This document shows positions 40,847 to 49,697 of a DNA stretch of 64,000 bases, in pieces. Position numbers and translations under genes: made by a program. The DNA comes from Oscillibacter sp. 1-3 (GTDB lineage: Bacteria > Bacillota > Clostridia > Oscillospirales > Oscillospiraceae), in NCBI RefSeq assembly GCF_000403435.2, contig NZ_KE159703.1, forward strand, positions 270,765-334,764. Reading direction: 5' to 3'. The notes under the pieces were generated by a model. It ran no database searches and was not told the origin of the DNA. It worked only from the letters and a program-made list of their open reading frames with translations. Each line of letters begins with the position of its first letter. Within the stretch, counting starts at the first letter, position 1.

Positions 40847-41574
40847 CGCTGAACCGAAAGGGAAAGACGGTTCGCAATTTGGCGCTCTGTGTCCTTCTGG
40901 GGGTTCTGCTTCACGCCTTGATGGGCTTTCCACCCTGCACCGTGAGGGCGATGTGCCGGCAGTTTCAGGCCAGCCGCCTTTTGGCGGGGGAGATCGAACC
41001 CCTGCATGTCCGGCATGAGCGGTACGGATACAGCGGCGACTGGGTCTATCGTGTCCGGACGTTTATTGTGGCCAAAAGCGGGGAGACGTACGCGTCCTTC
41101 CTGTACAGCCGAAACCTGCTGCAAAATGAGATCGACTACCATTACACTCCCAAAATTGAGCAGAACGCCCTCTGTGCGGCCTGGAATGGGACCATCTATG
41201 CCACGGGTCCCTTTGCGGAGGCGGATTCCGCAATCCTGGAGATCAAGGCCGAGCTGCGGAACCGGGACAAGGTTCTCAAAAGCAAAACCTTTACAATTGC
41301 AGGAGAGCGCCTGGAGAACGAGGTGTTTGGATTTCCCTATTCCCTGGACATGCTCGGAGGGGGGCTTTCGGGCTGGGCCCCGGAGGATTTGCCGGATGAG
41401 CTGTCCCTATATAATATCGCCAGACTGTGGTACGGGGATTACTGGGATGAAGACGGAGGCCATGGCATACGCCACGCAGATCTTCCCTGCGTCCTCACGC
41501 TGTATGACGGGAGCGGGAGGGAGCTGGAGCGTTATGATCTGAGCATCGACAACTATGAGATTTTTTTCAATTAA
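40843..41574 (+). CDS. Hypothetical protein with one N-terminal membrane anchor
   Basis: 243 residues: basic start MTLNRKGKTVRNLA, then a signal-anchor (LCVLLGVLLHALMGF), and an outside domain with YSGDWVYRVRTFIVAKSGETYASFLYSRN. ATG overlaps the stop of the gene before; GGAGGAGG lies 5 bases upstream. Last gene of the PadR operon. No family recognised. Confidence 0.7.
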   Translation: MTLNRKGKTVRNLALCVLLGVLLHALMGFPPCTVRAMCRQFQASRLLAGEIEPLHVRHERYGYSGDWVYRVRTFIVAKSGETYASFLYSRNLLQNEIDYHYTPKIEQNALCAAWNGTIYATGPFAEADSAILEIKAELRNRDKVLKSKTFTIAGERLENEVFGFPYSLDMLGGGLSGWAPEDLPDELSLYNIARLWYGDYWDEDGGHGIRHADLPCVLTLYDGSGRELERYDLSIDNYEIFFN

Positions 41575-41578
41575 AGAG

Positions 41579-41611
41579 GAGGACGGTATCTCTCGATACC
41601 GTCCTCTTTTT
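41579..41611 (+). terminator. Terminator of the PadR operon
   Basis: AGGACGGTATC-TCTC-GATACCGTCCT then TTTTT. Confidence 0.9.
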
Positions 41612-41713
41612 GATTTCAGCAGTTCCACGTTGCCGTTGCAGAGGGGAAAGTTGAGCACTGACTGCGTGGCGTGTGAAAGCTCTTTTGGTTCCTTTTCTCT
41701 CGAGAAAAGGAAC

Positions 41714-43177
41714 TCAGCCCTTGAACTCCACGTACAGCTCCCGCACCGCGTTGGGGTCTGCCGCGGCCTTGGGGGCCGCCGCGGGGGCCGCGGGAGCGGC
41801 CTGGGGCTCGTCGTGGGGGCCGTCCCGCCAGGCCAGGAACTTGGGGGCCACCTGAGGGAACAGTGCCAGGGAGAGCACGTCCTCGTCGCTCTTGGCGATG
41901 TCCTTGAACTCCTCCCGGTATTTCTCCACCTCCGGCTGGAGCAGGTCCGCCGGGCGGCAGGTGATGACCTCCTCCGGCTTGATGCCCGCCAGCGCCCGGA
42001 CCTCCTCGTTGACCTCGCCGGGGACCTGGCCGTACTCGCCCTTCAAAAGGCCCTTGGACTCCTTGGGGAAGGTCTTGTACTTGCCCACCACCACGTTCAT
42101 AACGGCCTGGGTGCCCACAATCTGGCTGGTGGGAGTCACCAGCGGGGGATAGCCGAAGTCCTTGCGGACACGGGGGATCTCCGCCAGCACGTCGTAGTAC
42201 TTCTCCTCTTTATTGGCCTGCTTGAGCTGGGAGATCAGGTTGGACAGCATGCCGCCGGGCACCTGGTAGAGGAGGGTGTTGGTGTCTACGTTCAGGACCT
42301 TGGGGTCCAGACTGCCGGCCTCCTTGAGCCGCTGGGCCACCTTCCGGAAGTGGGCGGCGGCCTCGCTCATCTTGTTCAGGTCCAGGCCGGTGTCCCGCTC
42401 CGTGCCCTGGAGCGTGGCCACCAGGGACTCTGTGGCGGGCTGAGACGTGCCGTTGGCCAGGGGGCTCAGGGCCGTGTCCACAATGTCAACGCCCGCGTAG
42501 GCGGCCATGAGGTACACCATGTCGCCGGTGCCGGTGGTGTTGTGGGTGTGGAGATGGATGGGAATCTTCACGGTCTCCTTCAGCCGCTTGATGAGGGAGT
42601 AGGCGTCCATGGGCAGCAGGAGGTTTGCCATATCCTTGACACAGATGACGTCCGCGCCCATCTGCTCCAGCTCCTGGGCCAGCTTCACGAAGTACTCCTC
42701 GCTGTGGATGGGGGAGATGGTGTAGCTCAGAGTGGCCTCCACCATGCCGCCGTACTTCTTGGTGGACTTGATGGCCTGCTCCAGGTTCCGCACGTCGTTC
42801 AGGGCGTCGAAGATGCGGATGATGTCGATGCCGTTCTCAATGGACTTGCGGCAGAAGGCGTCCACCACGTCGTCGGCGTAGTGCTTGTAGCCCAGGATGT
42901 TCTGGCCCCGGAAGAGCATCTGGAGCTTGGTGTTGGGCAGGGCCTTGCGGAGCTTCCGGAGGCGCTCCCAGGGGTCCTCGTTGAGAAAGCGCATGCAGGA
43001 GTCAAATGTCGCGCCGCCCCAGCACTCCAACGACCAGTAGCCGATGGAGTCCAGCACTTCGCAGGCGGGGAGCATATCCTCAATCCGCATCCGGGTGGCC
43101 GCCTGGGACTGATGGGCGTCACGGAGGATGGTGTCGGTGATATACAGGGGCTTCTTAGATAAAAATTCCATAGCCAT
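41714..43177 (-). CDS. oadA: Oxaloacetate decarboxylase alpha subunit (carboxyltransferase), no biotin domain
   Basis: 487 residues. TIM-barrel carboxyltransferase: DTILRDAHQSQAATRM (metal Asp), CWGGATFDSCMRFLNEDPWERLR, MLFRGQNILGYKHY, and metal His in IHLHTHNTTGTG, then the PYC_OADA domain. It moves CO2 from oxaloacetate to biotin. The C-terminus ends in an Ala/Pro linker (APAAPAAAPKAAADP) and stops where OadA usually carries the biotinyl domain; that domain is encoded separately at 44478. AGGAGG lies 8 bases before the ATG. Last of the four-gene operon. Methylmalonyl-CoA enzymes lack this type of alpha subunit, which favours oxaloacetate. Confidence 0.9.
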   Translation of the reverse strand: MAMEFLSKKPLYITDTILRDAHQSQAATRMRIEDMLPACEVLDSIGYWSLECWGGATFDSCMRFLNEDPWERLRKLRKALPNTKLQMLFRGQNILGYKHYADDVVDAFCRKSIENGIDIIRIFDALNDVRNLEQAIKSTKKYGGMVEATLSYTISPIHSEEYFVKLAQELEQMGADVICVKDMANLLLPMDAYSLIKRLKETVKIPIHLHTHNTTGTGDMVYLMAAYAGVDIVDTALSPLANGTSQPATESLVATLQGTERDTGLDLNKMSEAAAHFRKVAQRLKEAGSLDPKVLNVDTNTLLYQVPGGMLSNLISQLKQANKEEKYYDVLAEIPRVRKDFGYPPLVTPTSQIVGTQAVMNVVVGKYKTFPKESKGLLKGEYGQVPGEVNEEVRALAGIKPEEVITCRPADLLQPEVEKYREEFKDIAKSDEDVLSLALFPQVAPKFLAWRDGPHDEPQAAPAAPAAAPKAAADPNAVRELYVEFKG

Positions 43178-43196
43178 TTCAAATACCTCCTATCTA

Positions 43197-44459
43197 TCAG
43201 CCAAACAGGGAGATCATCACGCCCGCCGCGATGGCGGAGCCGATGACGCCGGCCACGTTGGGGCCCATGGCGTGCATCAAGAGGAAGTTGCTGGGATTGG
43301 CCTTCTGGCCCTCCACCTGGGAGACCCGGGCGGCCATGGGCACCGCGGACACGCCGGCGGAGCCGATGAGGGGATTGATCTTCTCTTTCAGGAACAGGTT
43401 CATGATCTTGGCCAGAATGACGCCGCCGGCGGTGCCGAACCCGAAGGCCACGACGCCCATGACCATAATGGCGATGGTCTGGAGACTGAGGAAGGTCCGC
43501 CCGGTGGCGGTGCAGCCCACGGACACGCCCAGGAAGATGGTGACGATGTTGATGAGCTCGTTCTGCACGGTTTTGCTGAGGCGCTCCACCACGCCGCACT
43601 CCTTAAACAGGTTGCCCAGCATCAGGCAGGCGATCAGAGGGGCGGCGGAGGGCACCAGCAGGGCCACAAAGATGGCGACCATGATGGGGAAGATGATCTT
43701 CTCCTTCTTGGAGACCTGCCGCAGGGGCTTCATAACGATCTTCCGCTCCTCCTCCGTAGTCAGAAGGCGCATGATAGGGGGCTGGATGACGGGGACCAAG
43801 GCCATGTAGCTGTACGCCGCCACAGCGATGGGGCCCAGCAGCTCCGGGGCCAGAAGCGTGGAGACGAAGATGGCGGTGGGGCCGTCCGCGCCGCCGATGA
43901 TGCCGATGGAGCCGGCCTGGGCGGAGGTGAAGAGGCCGGAAAGGCGGCAGCCCACGAAGGTGACGAAGATGCCCAGCTGGGCAGCGGCGCCCAGAAGCAG
44001 GCTCTTGGGGTTTGCAATCAGGGGACCGAAGTCGGTCATGGCGCCCACGCCCATAAAGATCAGACAGGGGTAAATGCCCAGCTTCACTCCCAGATACAGA
44101 ATGTCAACGAGACCCGGCGTGATGGACTGGCCGACGGTTGCCGTGGACAGTACCGCGTCCGAGACCTTTGCCGTGGCCAGCTCATTGATGAACTCCTGAG
44201 TTACCGGTGAGCCGCCGATGAGATCCCAGTGGATATGTCCGCCGGCAAAAAATATCTCGTGGAACATATTGGCGCCGGGCAGGTTGGTGATGAGCATGCC
44301 GAAGGCGATCGGCACCAGCAGCAGGGGCTCAAACTTCTTCACGATACCCAGGTACAGCAGGAAGCAGGCAATGACGAGCATAACCAGGCACTTCCAGTTG
44401 TCTCCCTGGGTAAACAGCGCGAAGCCCGTGCTGTTTACAAAATCCAGAATAGCTTCCAT
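43197..44459 (-). CDS. oadB: Sodium-translocating decarboxylase beta subunit
   Basis: 420 residues with about 9-11 membrane helices. SIGIIGGADGPTAIFVSTLLAPELL is the conserved Na+ and catalytic Asp segment, and NVAGVIGSAIAAGVMI is the C-terminal end. It decarboxylates carboxybiotin and drives 2 Na+ outward. Provides the sodium gradient that Na+ symporters such as the NSS carrier use. 18-base gap to the biotin protein gene. Confidence 0.94.
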   Translation of the reverse strand: MEAILDFVNSTGFALFTQGDNWKCLVMLVIACFLLYLGIVKKFEPLLLVPIAFGMLITNLPGANMFHEIFFAGGHIHWDLIGGSPVTQEFINELATAKVSDAVLSTATVGQSITPGLVDILYLGVKLGIYPCLIFMGVGAMTDFGPLIANPKSLLLGAAAQLGIFVTFVGCRLSGLFTSAQAGSIGIIGGADGPTAIFVSTLLAPELLGPIAVAAYSYMALVPVIQPPIMRLLTTEEERKIVMKPLRQVSKKEKIIFPIMVAIFVALLVPSAAPLIACLMLGNLFKECGVVERLSKTVQNELINIVTIFLGVSVGCTATGRTFLSLQTIAIMVMGVVAFGFGTAGGVILAKIMNLFLKEKINPLIGSAGVSAVPMAARVSQVEGQKANPSNFLLMHAMGPNVAGVIGSAIAAGVMISLFG

Positions 44460-44477
44460 GTGTGTCCCTCCAGCGCC

Positions 44478-44822
44478 TTACTGGATGACGCACAGCAGCG
44501 TGCCGGACTCCACGGCGGCGCCCTTGGAGGTGTTGATGGAGGCCACCTTGCCGTCGCAGGGGCACATGATCTCGTTCTCCATCTTCATGGCCTCCAGGAT
44601 CATCAGCACGTCGCCCTTCTTCACGGCGGCGCCCTGGGCGACCTTCACGTCCAGAATGGTGCCGGGCATGGGGCTGGTGACCTGCTCGCCACCCGCGGGG
44701 GCCGCGGCAGCCGGAGCCGGGGCAGCGGCGGGAGCGGCGGCAGGGGCAGGGGCGGCGCCGGTCAGCTCCTCCAGCTGGATCTCATAGGCCGTGCCATTGA
44801 CGGTGACTCTGTACTTTTTCAT
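44478..44822 (-). CDS. Biotin carrier protein of the decarboxylase
   Basis: 114 residues: N-terminal KKYRVTVNGTAYEIQLEEL, an Ala/Pro-rich mobile linker (about 22-44), then a biotinyl domain with EAMKMENEI, biotinylated Lys at about 80. It carries CO2 between OadA and OadB. Confidence 0.93.
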   Translation of the reverse strand: MKKYRVTVNGTAYEIQLEELTGAAPAPAAAPAAAPAPAAAAPAGGEQVTSPMPGTILDVKVAQGAAVKKGDVLMILEAMKMENEIMCPCDGKVASINTSKGAAVESGTLLCVIQ

Positions 44823-44843
44823 GTTGCTCTCTCCTTTTCCCTC

Positions 44844-45110
44844 TTACAGTTTTTTCATGGATACGATCCGGATGCCCGTGATGTCCGTGCCGAGCTCCTC
44901 CGCGATGGCGGCGGAGACGGCGGCCACCAGTTCCTGACGGTTGGGCTCCGCGGCTGCGGGGGCGGCGGGAATGGCCGCAGGCGCGGCGGCAGGAGCCGCG
45001 TGGCCGCCCACGATCTTGCCCATGACCGTTGTCAGGACGATGAGGCAGATGAGACCGAAGAACACGGTGCCCATGCCCATCAGGCAGACGAACAAGTTGG
45101 AATATTCCAT
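44844..45110 (-). CDS. oadG: OadG-family gamma subunit
   Basis: 88 residues: one membrane helix (NLFVCLMGMGTVFFGLICLIVLTTVMGKIVG), an Ala/Pro linker and a C-terminal segment (AAVSAAIAEELGTDITGIRIVSMKKL). OadG anchors the alpha subunit and helps assembly. First gene of the operon; GGAGGGAG lies before the ATG at 45110. Confidence 0.85.
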   Translation of the reverse strand: MEYSNLFVCLMGMGTVFFGLICLIVLTTVMGKIVGGHAAPAAAPAAIPAAPAAAEPNRQELVAAVSAAIAEELGTDITGIRIVSMKKL

Positions 45111-45142
45111 ATACTCCCTCCCATAAAAATGATAGCAATCGT

Positions 45143-45171
45143 ATTGTATCAACTCCCGACGGAAAAAACAA
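45143..45171 (-). promoter_or_regulatory. Promoter of the oad operon
   Basis: Minus strand: TTGTTT (45171-45166), 17-base spacer, TACAAT (45148-45143). Confidence 0.65.
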
Positions 45172-45324
45172 TGACTTTCCGAAATTTTATGCAGAAAATT
45201 TATTGGGATTTTTCACGGCAAAACGATTTCTTCTTTCATAAATGGTCTCGACTGGAGGGGAAATCTATGGTATGATCATACAATATATGCAGAGGACCCG
45301 GCCTCTGGCGGAGGAGGAGATGTC

Positions 45325-46005
45325 ATGCGCTATGGAACCGTGATTCCGGGCCGTTTTGTAGACAGGCCCAACCGTTTTGTGGCCCATGTGGAGACGGCGG
45401 AGGGGCTCCAGACTGTCCATGTGAAAAACACGGGGCGGTGCCGGGAGCTGCTTCTCCCCGGTGCGGCTGTCTACCTGGAGCGGGGGACCAGTCCCGCCCG
45501 CAAGACCGCCTTCGACCTCATCGCTGTGGAGAAGGGGGAGAGGCTGATCAACATGGACGCCCAGGCCCCCAACAAGGTTTTCGGCGAGTGGGTGAGGGGC
45601 GGCGGATTTCTGCCGGGAGTCATGGCGGTGCGGCCGGAGTTCACCTATGGGGAGTCCCGGCTGGACTTCTGCCTGGAGACGCCGGAGGGGCCCTGCCTGG
45701 TGGAGGTGAAGGGCGTTACGCTGGAGGAGGGCGGCGCGGCCCGCTTCCCCGACGCCCCCACGGAGCGGGGGGTGAAGCACATCCGGGAGCTGCAGAGGGC
45801 GGCGGAGGCCGGACTGGGGGCCGTCCTCTTCTTCGTGGTGCAGATGGAGGGCATCCGTTCCGTGGCCCCCAACGACGAGACCCATCCCGCCTTCGGCGCG
45901 GCCCTGCGGGAGGCGGCGGAGCGGGGCGTGCGCGTCTGCGCCTGGGACTGCGCGGTGACGCCGGAGAGCATCGCCATCCGCCGCCCGGTGCCGGTGATTT
46001 TGTGA
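45325..46005 (+). CDS. sfsA: SfsA family nuclease
   Basis: 226 residues, full length. Seen: RFVDRPNRFVAHVE (OB-like N-terminus), VHVKNTGRCRELLLPGAAVYLE, and the PD-D/ExK-type core RLDFCLETPEGPCLVEVKGVTL followed by FPDAPTERGVKHIREL and VQMEGIRSVAPNDETHPAFGAALREA. Once described as a sugar-fermentation regulator, now seen as a DNA/RNA nuclease. GGAGGAGGAG precedes the ATG. Confidence 0.93.
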   Translation: MRYGTVIPGRFVDRPNRFVAHVETAEGLQTVHVKNTGRCRELLLPGAAVYLERGTSPARKTAFDLIAVEKGERLINMDAQAPNKVFGEWVRGGGFLPGVMAVRPEFTYGESRLDFCLETPEGPCLVEVKGVTLEEGGAARFPDAPTERGVKHIRELQRAAEAGLGAVLFFVVQMEGIRSVAPNDETHPAFGAALREAAERGVRVCAWDCAVTPESIAIRRPVPVIL

Positions 46006-46200
46006 GAAGCTGTACCGACAGGCGGCGGCACGCAGTTTGACGGAACATTTCTCCCCTGGACCGCGTCTGGAAAGCTTGAGATCCGCTGGGGTTTCTGGGT
46101 GTTTCTTCCCTGCCGGACGAAAAGTTTCCCCGTCAATCTGTACACGGCCGCCGATTGGGACGGCTTTTGAATTGAACAGAGATGTGGAGGAGTTTTGTCT

Positions 46201-46773
46201 ATGAGTTTTTTGGAACTGCTTTTGATCGGCGTGGGGCTCTCCATGGACGCCTTTGCCGTGGCCATCTGCCAGGGGCTGTCCATGACCCGGCTCAACTGGC
46301 GTCACGCCGGGGTGATCGCCCTGTTTTTCGGCGGCTTCCAGGCCGTCATGCCCATGCTGGGGTGGGCGCTGGGGTTCCGGTTCGCCGTGTACATCCAGGA
46401 GCTGGACCACTGGGTGGCCTTTGTTCTGCTGTGCCTGATCGGCGGCAATATGGTGCGTGAGGCCCTGGGACCGGAGGAGGAGGCGGAAACCGCCTGCGCC
46501 GCCGGGCGGCTGGACCTCCGCCGGCTCTTTTTGATGGCGGTGGCCACCAGCATCGACGCCCTGGCCGTGGGCGTGACCTTCGCCTTTTTGGAGGTGGACA
46601 TTGTCCCGGCGGCGGCGGTCATCGGCGTCACCACCTTCTGCCTGTCCCTGGCGGGCGTGGCGGTGGGCAACTTCTTCGGGGCCCGGTACAAGCGCCGGGC
46701 GGAGTTGTCCGGCGGTGTGATCCTAATCCTTTTGGGGGGCAAGATCCTGCTGGAGCATCTGGGTGTGTTTTGA
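46201..46773 (+). CDS. mntP: Manganese efflux pump MntP
   Basis: 190 residues, six helices. GVGLSMDAFAVAICQGLSM and its internal repeat VATSIDALAVGVTFAFL, each with an Asp within a helix, are the MntP signature. Exports Mn2+. Start ATG at 46201; GGAGG is 11 bases upstream. I looked for a yybP-ykoY Mn riboswitch in 46006-46200 and did not find one. Confidence 0.93.
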   Translation: MSFLELLLIGVGLSMDAFAVAICQGLSMTRLNWRHAGVIALFFGGFQAVMPMLGWALGFRFAVYIQELDHWVAFVLLCLIGGNMVREALGPEEEAETACAAGRLDLRRLFLMAVATSIDALAVGVTFAFLEVDIVPAAAVIGVTTFCLSLAGVAVGNFFGARYKRRAELSGGVILILLGGKILLEHLGVF

Positions 46774-46790
46774 TCCGGACAGGAGGCCGT

Positions 46791-47012
46791 ATGGAATTTA
46801 CAAAAGAGGAATTGACGGAAGCCCGGCGGCAGATCGCCTCCACTATACACAAGCTGCGGGAGACGGTGAAGACCCTGGAGGGGAAGGAGCGACCGGAGCG
46901 GTACAAGGCGCAGATCACCCTGGCGGCGCGGCGGATCAAGGCCTTTGAGATCGCGGTCTCCCTTATTGAGGATGCGCTTGCGGAGCGGGAGATGGGAACA
47001 GGGCGCGGCTGA
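46791..47012 (+). CDS. Small helical protein of unknown function
   Basis: 73 residues, charged and helical (MEFTKEELTEARRQIASTIHKLRETVKTLEGKERPERYKAQITLAARRIKAFEIAVSLIEDAL reads as two helices). AGGAGG 5 bases before the ATG, 17 bases after mntP; shares its operon. The terminator stem overlaps its stop codon. No family recognised. Confidence 0.75.
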   Translation: MEFTKEELTEARRQIASTIHKLRETVKTLEGKERPERYKAQITLAARRIKAFEIAVSLIEDALAEREMGTGRG

Positions 47013-47035
47013 AAAGCCGCGCCCTGCGTTATTTT
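47000..47035 (+). terminator. Terminator after the mntP operon
   Basis: AGGGCGCGGCT-GAAA-AGCCGCGCCCT then GCGTTATTTT. Confidence 0.75.
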
Positions 47036-47478
47036 ACCCGTTTGGCGTATTTTTCTTTGGCGTATTCATAGCTCTCCGCAATCAGCGGTTTCAGGGCCTC
47101 AAAGGTCCGCGGAGAGGGATTCAGCGCGCAGGCCCAGCCCATCCAGGCATAGACGGGATGGGGGAGCAGGGCATCCGGAGCGGTAAAGTCACAGGACAGC
47201 TCCACGACCCCGCCCTTGGGCGGACGCTGGGGCAGGGGACCGAAAAGGCGGCGGAAGGTCTCCCGCCGCAGTCCCAGATTGACCCGGTACACGCCCTCCC
47301 GGTCCAGGCGGGAGCCCTTGTCGTTCTCCCCGTCCTTTTCCTTGACGGTCAGCACGTAGACGCCCCGTTTCAGCTTTGCGCCGGGGTTGTAGAAAATGCC
47401 CCGCTCCCCCCAGCTGGAGATCAGGACGGTCCCCTCCAGATTTTTCAGGCAGTAGTTGAGAATTTTGTCCGGCGTCAT
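47029..47478 (-). CDS. DUF6194 family protein
   Basis: 149 residues. WGERGIFYNPGAKLKRGVYVLTVKEKDGENDKGSRLDREGVYRVNLGLRRETFRRLFG and LLPHPVYAWMGWACALNPSPRTFEALKPLI fit the pattern I recall for DUF6194. Soluble. Convergent with the mntP operon. Function unknown. Confidence 0.65.
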   Translation of the reverse strand: MTPDKILNYCLKNLEGTVLISSWGERGIFYNPGAKLKRGVYVLTVKEKDGENDKGSRLDREGVYRVNLGLRRETFRRLFGPLPQRPPKGGVVELSCDFTAPDALLPHPVYAWMGWACALNPSPRTFEALKPLIAESYEYAKEKYAKRVK

Positions 47479-47679
47479 GGCGGCGCGCTCCTTCCGTTTC
47501 TCCCGGCAGACTGCGGCGTTTCTGTGGGATCTTCCGGGGCGGCTGACAGATGTCCCCGGCAGGACCGTAGCATATCACACGGCAGGTCCGCTGTCAACAG
47601 GTTGAAGAGCGGGGAAAAACGGACTTTTCATCCAGGGAAAAATGTGGTATCCTGTACATATTATAAGGAGGAGACCGGT

Positions 47680-48183
47680 ATGTACGACGAACTGACAGAG
47701 GTGGACATTAAGAAAATGCGGGAGGAGCTGGACCACCGCATCCGGGTTCTGCGGCCCCAGCTGATTGAAGAGGTGCAGACCGCCCGGGCCTTCGGCGACC
47801 TCAGCGAGAACTTTGAGTACAAGTGCGCCAAGCAGGCGAAGAACCGCAACGACAGCCGCATCCGCTACCTGGAGCGGATGATCCGCACCGCCCGGGTCAT
47901 CGAGGTGAAGGGCGGAGAGGACACGGTGGGTCTCTTTGACAGCGTGACCATTTACAACGAGCTCATAAAGCGGGAGATGACCATCCGCATTGTAACCACG
48001 CTGCGCCAGGACGCGCTGAAGGGCCTCATCAGCAAGGAGTCCCCGGTGGGGAAGGCCCTGCTGGGCCGCCGGGCGGGGGACCGGGTCCAGGTGGAGGTGG
48101 ACGCTCAGACGAAGTATTTTGTGGAGATCCGGGCCATTGAGAAGGGCGCGGACGACGAGAGCCTGGACATCAGCTCTTACTAA
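47680..48183 (+). CDS. greA: GreA-type transcription elongation factor
   Basis: 167 residues. N-terminal coiled coil with the tip ARAFGDLSENFEYKCAKQAKNRNDSRI (acidic D40 and E43, the residues that promote RNA cleavage in stalled polymerase), then an FKBP-like C-terminal domain (VGLFDSVTIYNELIKREMTIRIVT). The usual tip is ARAQGDLSENAEY, so Phe-Tyr here is a slight change. AAGGAGG before the ATG. Upstream of the lipase gene (17-base gap). Confidence 0.88.
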   Translation: MYDELTEVDIKKMREELDHRIRVLRPQLIEEVQTARAFGDLSENFEYKCAKQAKNRNDSRIRYLERMIRTARVIEVKGGEDTVGLFDSVTIYNELIKREMTIRIVTTLRQDALKGLISKESPVGKALLGRRAGDRVQVEVDAQTKYFVEIRAIEKGADDESLDISSY

Positions 48184-48200
48184 AGGAAAGGTTGGTCGTT

Positions 48201-49565
48201 ATGAGGTATGTCAAACGGACCGTCTACACGCTGCTTCTGTGCCTGCTGGTCAATTACCTGGCGCTGATCTCGCTGCCGCTCTCCCGGTCGGCGGTCGGCG
48301 CCGCCGCTGCCTGGCTGTGCTGGCTGCCGCCGCTGGCGGCGTTTGTCTACATCAACTTGCGCCCTGTGCCGAAAACGGCGCCTACCCGGCGGATTCAGCG
48401 TCTGGCGGAGGGCTGTGAGCTGCTGCGGCTGTTTGCCGCCGGCTTCGCCCTGACCCTCTGCGTCCAGCTGGCCTGGCTGTGGTGGGTGTTTGCCGGGACC
48501 GGGGGCCGGGACGGGGCGCTGTTTGCGGTTTTTCTGGACCTGCTTCTTGTGGTCCTCTCCCTGTGCGCCGTCTTCTGGAACGGCATGATCCGGGTCTACC
48601 TCACCTCCGTGCAGCTGGGCATCAAGCACCGCGTCCTGGCGGCGCTGTGCGGCTGGGTCCCGCTGGTGAACCTGTGGTATCTGGCGAAGATCATCCGCAT
48701 CACCGGGGACGAGGCGGAGTTTGAGACGGAGAAGTGGGAGCTGGACGAGACCAGGGCGGAGAGCGAGATCTGCAAAACGAAATATCCCCTTCTGATGGTT
48801 CACGGCGTGTTCTTCCGGGATTTCCGGTATCTCAACTACTGGGGCCGCATCCCGAAAGAGCTGAGGCGCAACGGGGCCACGGTCTACTACGGACAGCAGC
48901 AGTCCGCGGCGGCGGTGGAGGACAGCGGGAAGGAGCTGGCGGAGCGCATCCGGCAGATCGTGAAGGAGACTGGGTGCGAAAAGGTGAACATCATCGCCCA
49001 CTCCAAGGGCGGGCTGGACAGCCGGGCCGCCATCGCCCACTGCTCCATGGCCCCCTATGTGGCCACGCTGACCACCATCAACACGCCCCACCGGGGCTGT
49101 ATCTTCGCCGAGTACCTGCTGGGCAAGGTGCCGGAGGCTGTCCGGCAGAAGGTCGCGGCGGCCTACAACGCCGCGCTGCGGCAGGTGGGAGATCCCAACC
49201 CGGACTTTCTGGCGGCTGTGACGGATTTGACAGAGAGCGCCTGCCTGGCCCGAAACGAGGTGACGCCGGACATCCCCGGCGTGGTGTACGAGAGCGTCAT
49301 GTCCTACTGCAAGAAGGCCCAGCACGGCAGGTTCCCCCTGAACATGACCTACCCCATCGTCAGGCACTTCGACGGCCTCAACGACGGACTGGTGTCCGTG
49401 GAGTCCGCCAAGTGGGGGGAGAAGTTCACCCTTCTGGAGCCGGTGGGGAAGCGGGGCATCTCCCACGGCGACGTGGTGGATTTGAACCGGGAGAATATCA
49501 AGGGCTTCGACGTGCGGGAGTTCTATGTGAAGCTGGCGGCGGATTTGAAGCGCCGGGGATTTTGA
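48201..49565 (+). CDS. Membrane-anchored lipase-type alpha/beta hydrolase
   Basis: 454 residues. Residues 1-180 have about 5 membrane helices. The hydrolase follows: YPLLMVHGVFFRDFRYLNYWGRIP (oxyanion), HSKGGLDSRAAIA with nucleophile Ser268, then catalytic Asp and His in RHFDGLNDGLVSVESAKWGEKF and ISHGDVVDL. Resembles triacylglycerol lipases with a Ser-Lys pair (HSKGG). Anchored with the hydrolase at the membrane; side not certain. Probably co-transcribed with greA. Confidence 0.85.
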   Translation: MRYVKRTVYTLLLCLLVNYLALISLPLSRSAVGAAAAWLCWLPPLAAFVYINLRPVPKTAPTRRIQRLAEGCELLRLFAAGFALTLCVQLAWLWWVFAGTGGRDGALFAVFLDLLLVVLSLCAVFWNGMIRVYLTSVQLGIKHRVLAALCGWVPLVNLWYLAKIIRITGDEAEFETEKWELDETRAESEICKTKYPLLMVHGVFFRDFRYLNYWGRIPKELRRNGATVYYGQQQSAAAVEDSGKELAERIRQIVKETGCEKVNIIAHSKGGLDSRAAIAHCSMAPYVATLTTINTPHRGCIFAEYLLGKVPEAVRQKVAAAYNAALRQVGDPNPDFLAAVTDLTESACLARNEVTPDIPGVVYESVMSYCKKAQHGRFPLNMTYPIVRHFDGLNDGLVSVESAKWGEKFTLLEPVGKRGISHGDVVDLNRENIKGFDVREFYVKLAADLKRRGF

Positions 49566-49576
49566 GGTACATACTG

Positions 49577-49608
49577 AGAGGACGGCCATGGGCCGTCCTC
49601 TGATTTTT
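49577..49608 (+). terminator. Terminator after the lipase gene
   Basis: AGAGGACGGCC-ATG-GGCCGTCCTCT then GATTTTTAT. Confidence 0.85.
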
Positions 49609-49639
49609 ATATCGTGCGCGGTGCGCGGACGGAAGCAAG

Positions 49640-49697
49640 CCGCCGGCGCGGAGATCCCCCGTCCACCCGGCGTTCCCCGCCGATGAATGCAGCTGCT
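49640..49697 (+). mobile_element. MITE-like element, family 2, right-end fragment
   Basis: GCCGGCGCGGAGATCCC...CCGATGAATGCAGCTGCTAA closely matches the right half of 38140-38263. The left half is missing or unrecognisable. Confidence 0.55.

Noticed and set aside
46006..46200. Possible yybP-ykoY manganese riboswitch before mntP
   Set aside because: Searched by eye because MntP is a classic target; the conserved loops are absent. The left-end-like AGAAGCTGTACC at about 46007 has no matching right end, so it is not called as a family-2 element either.
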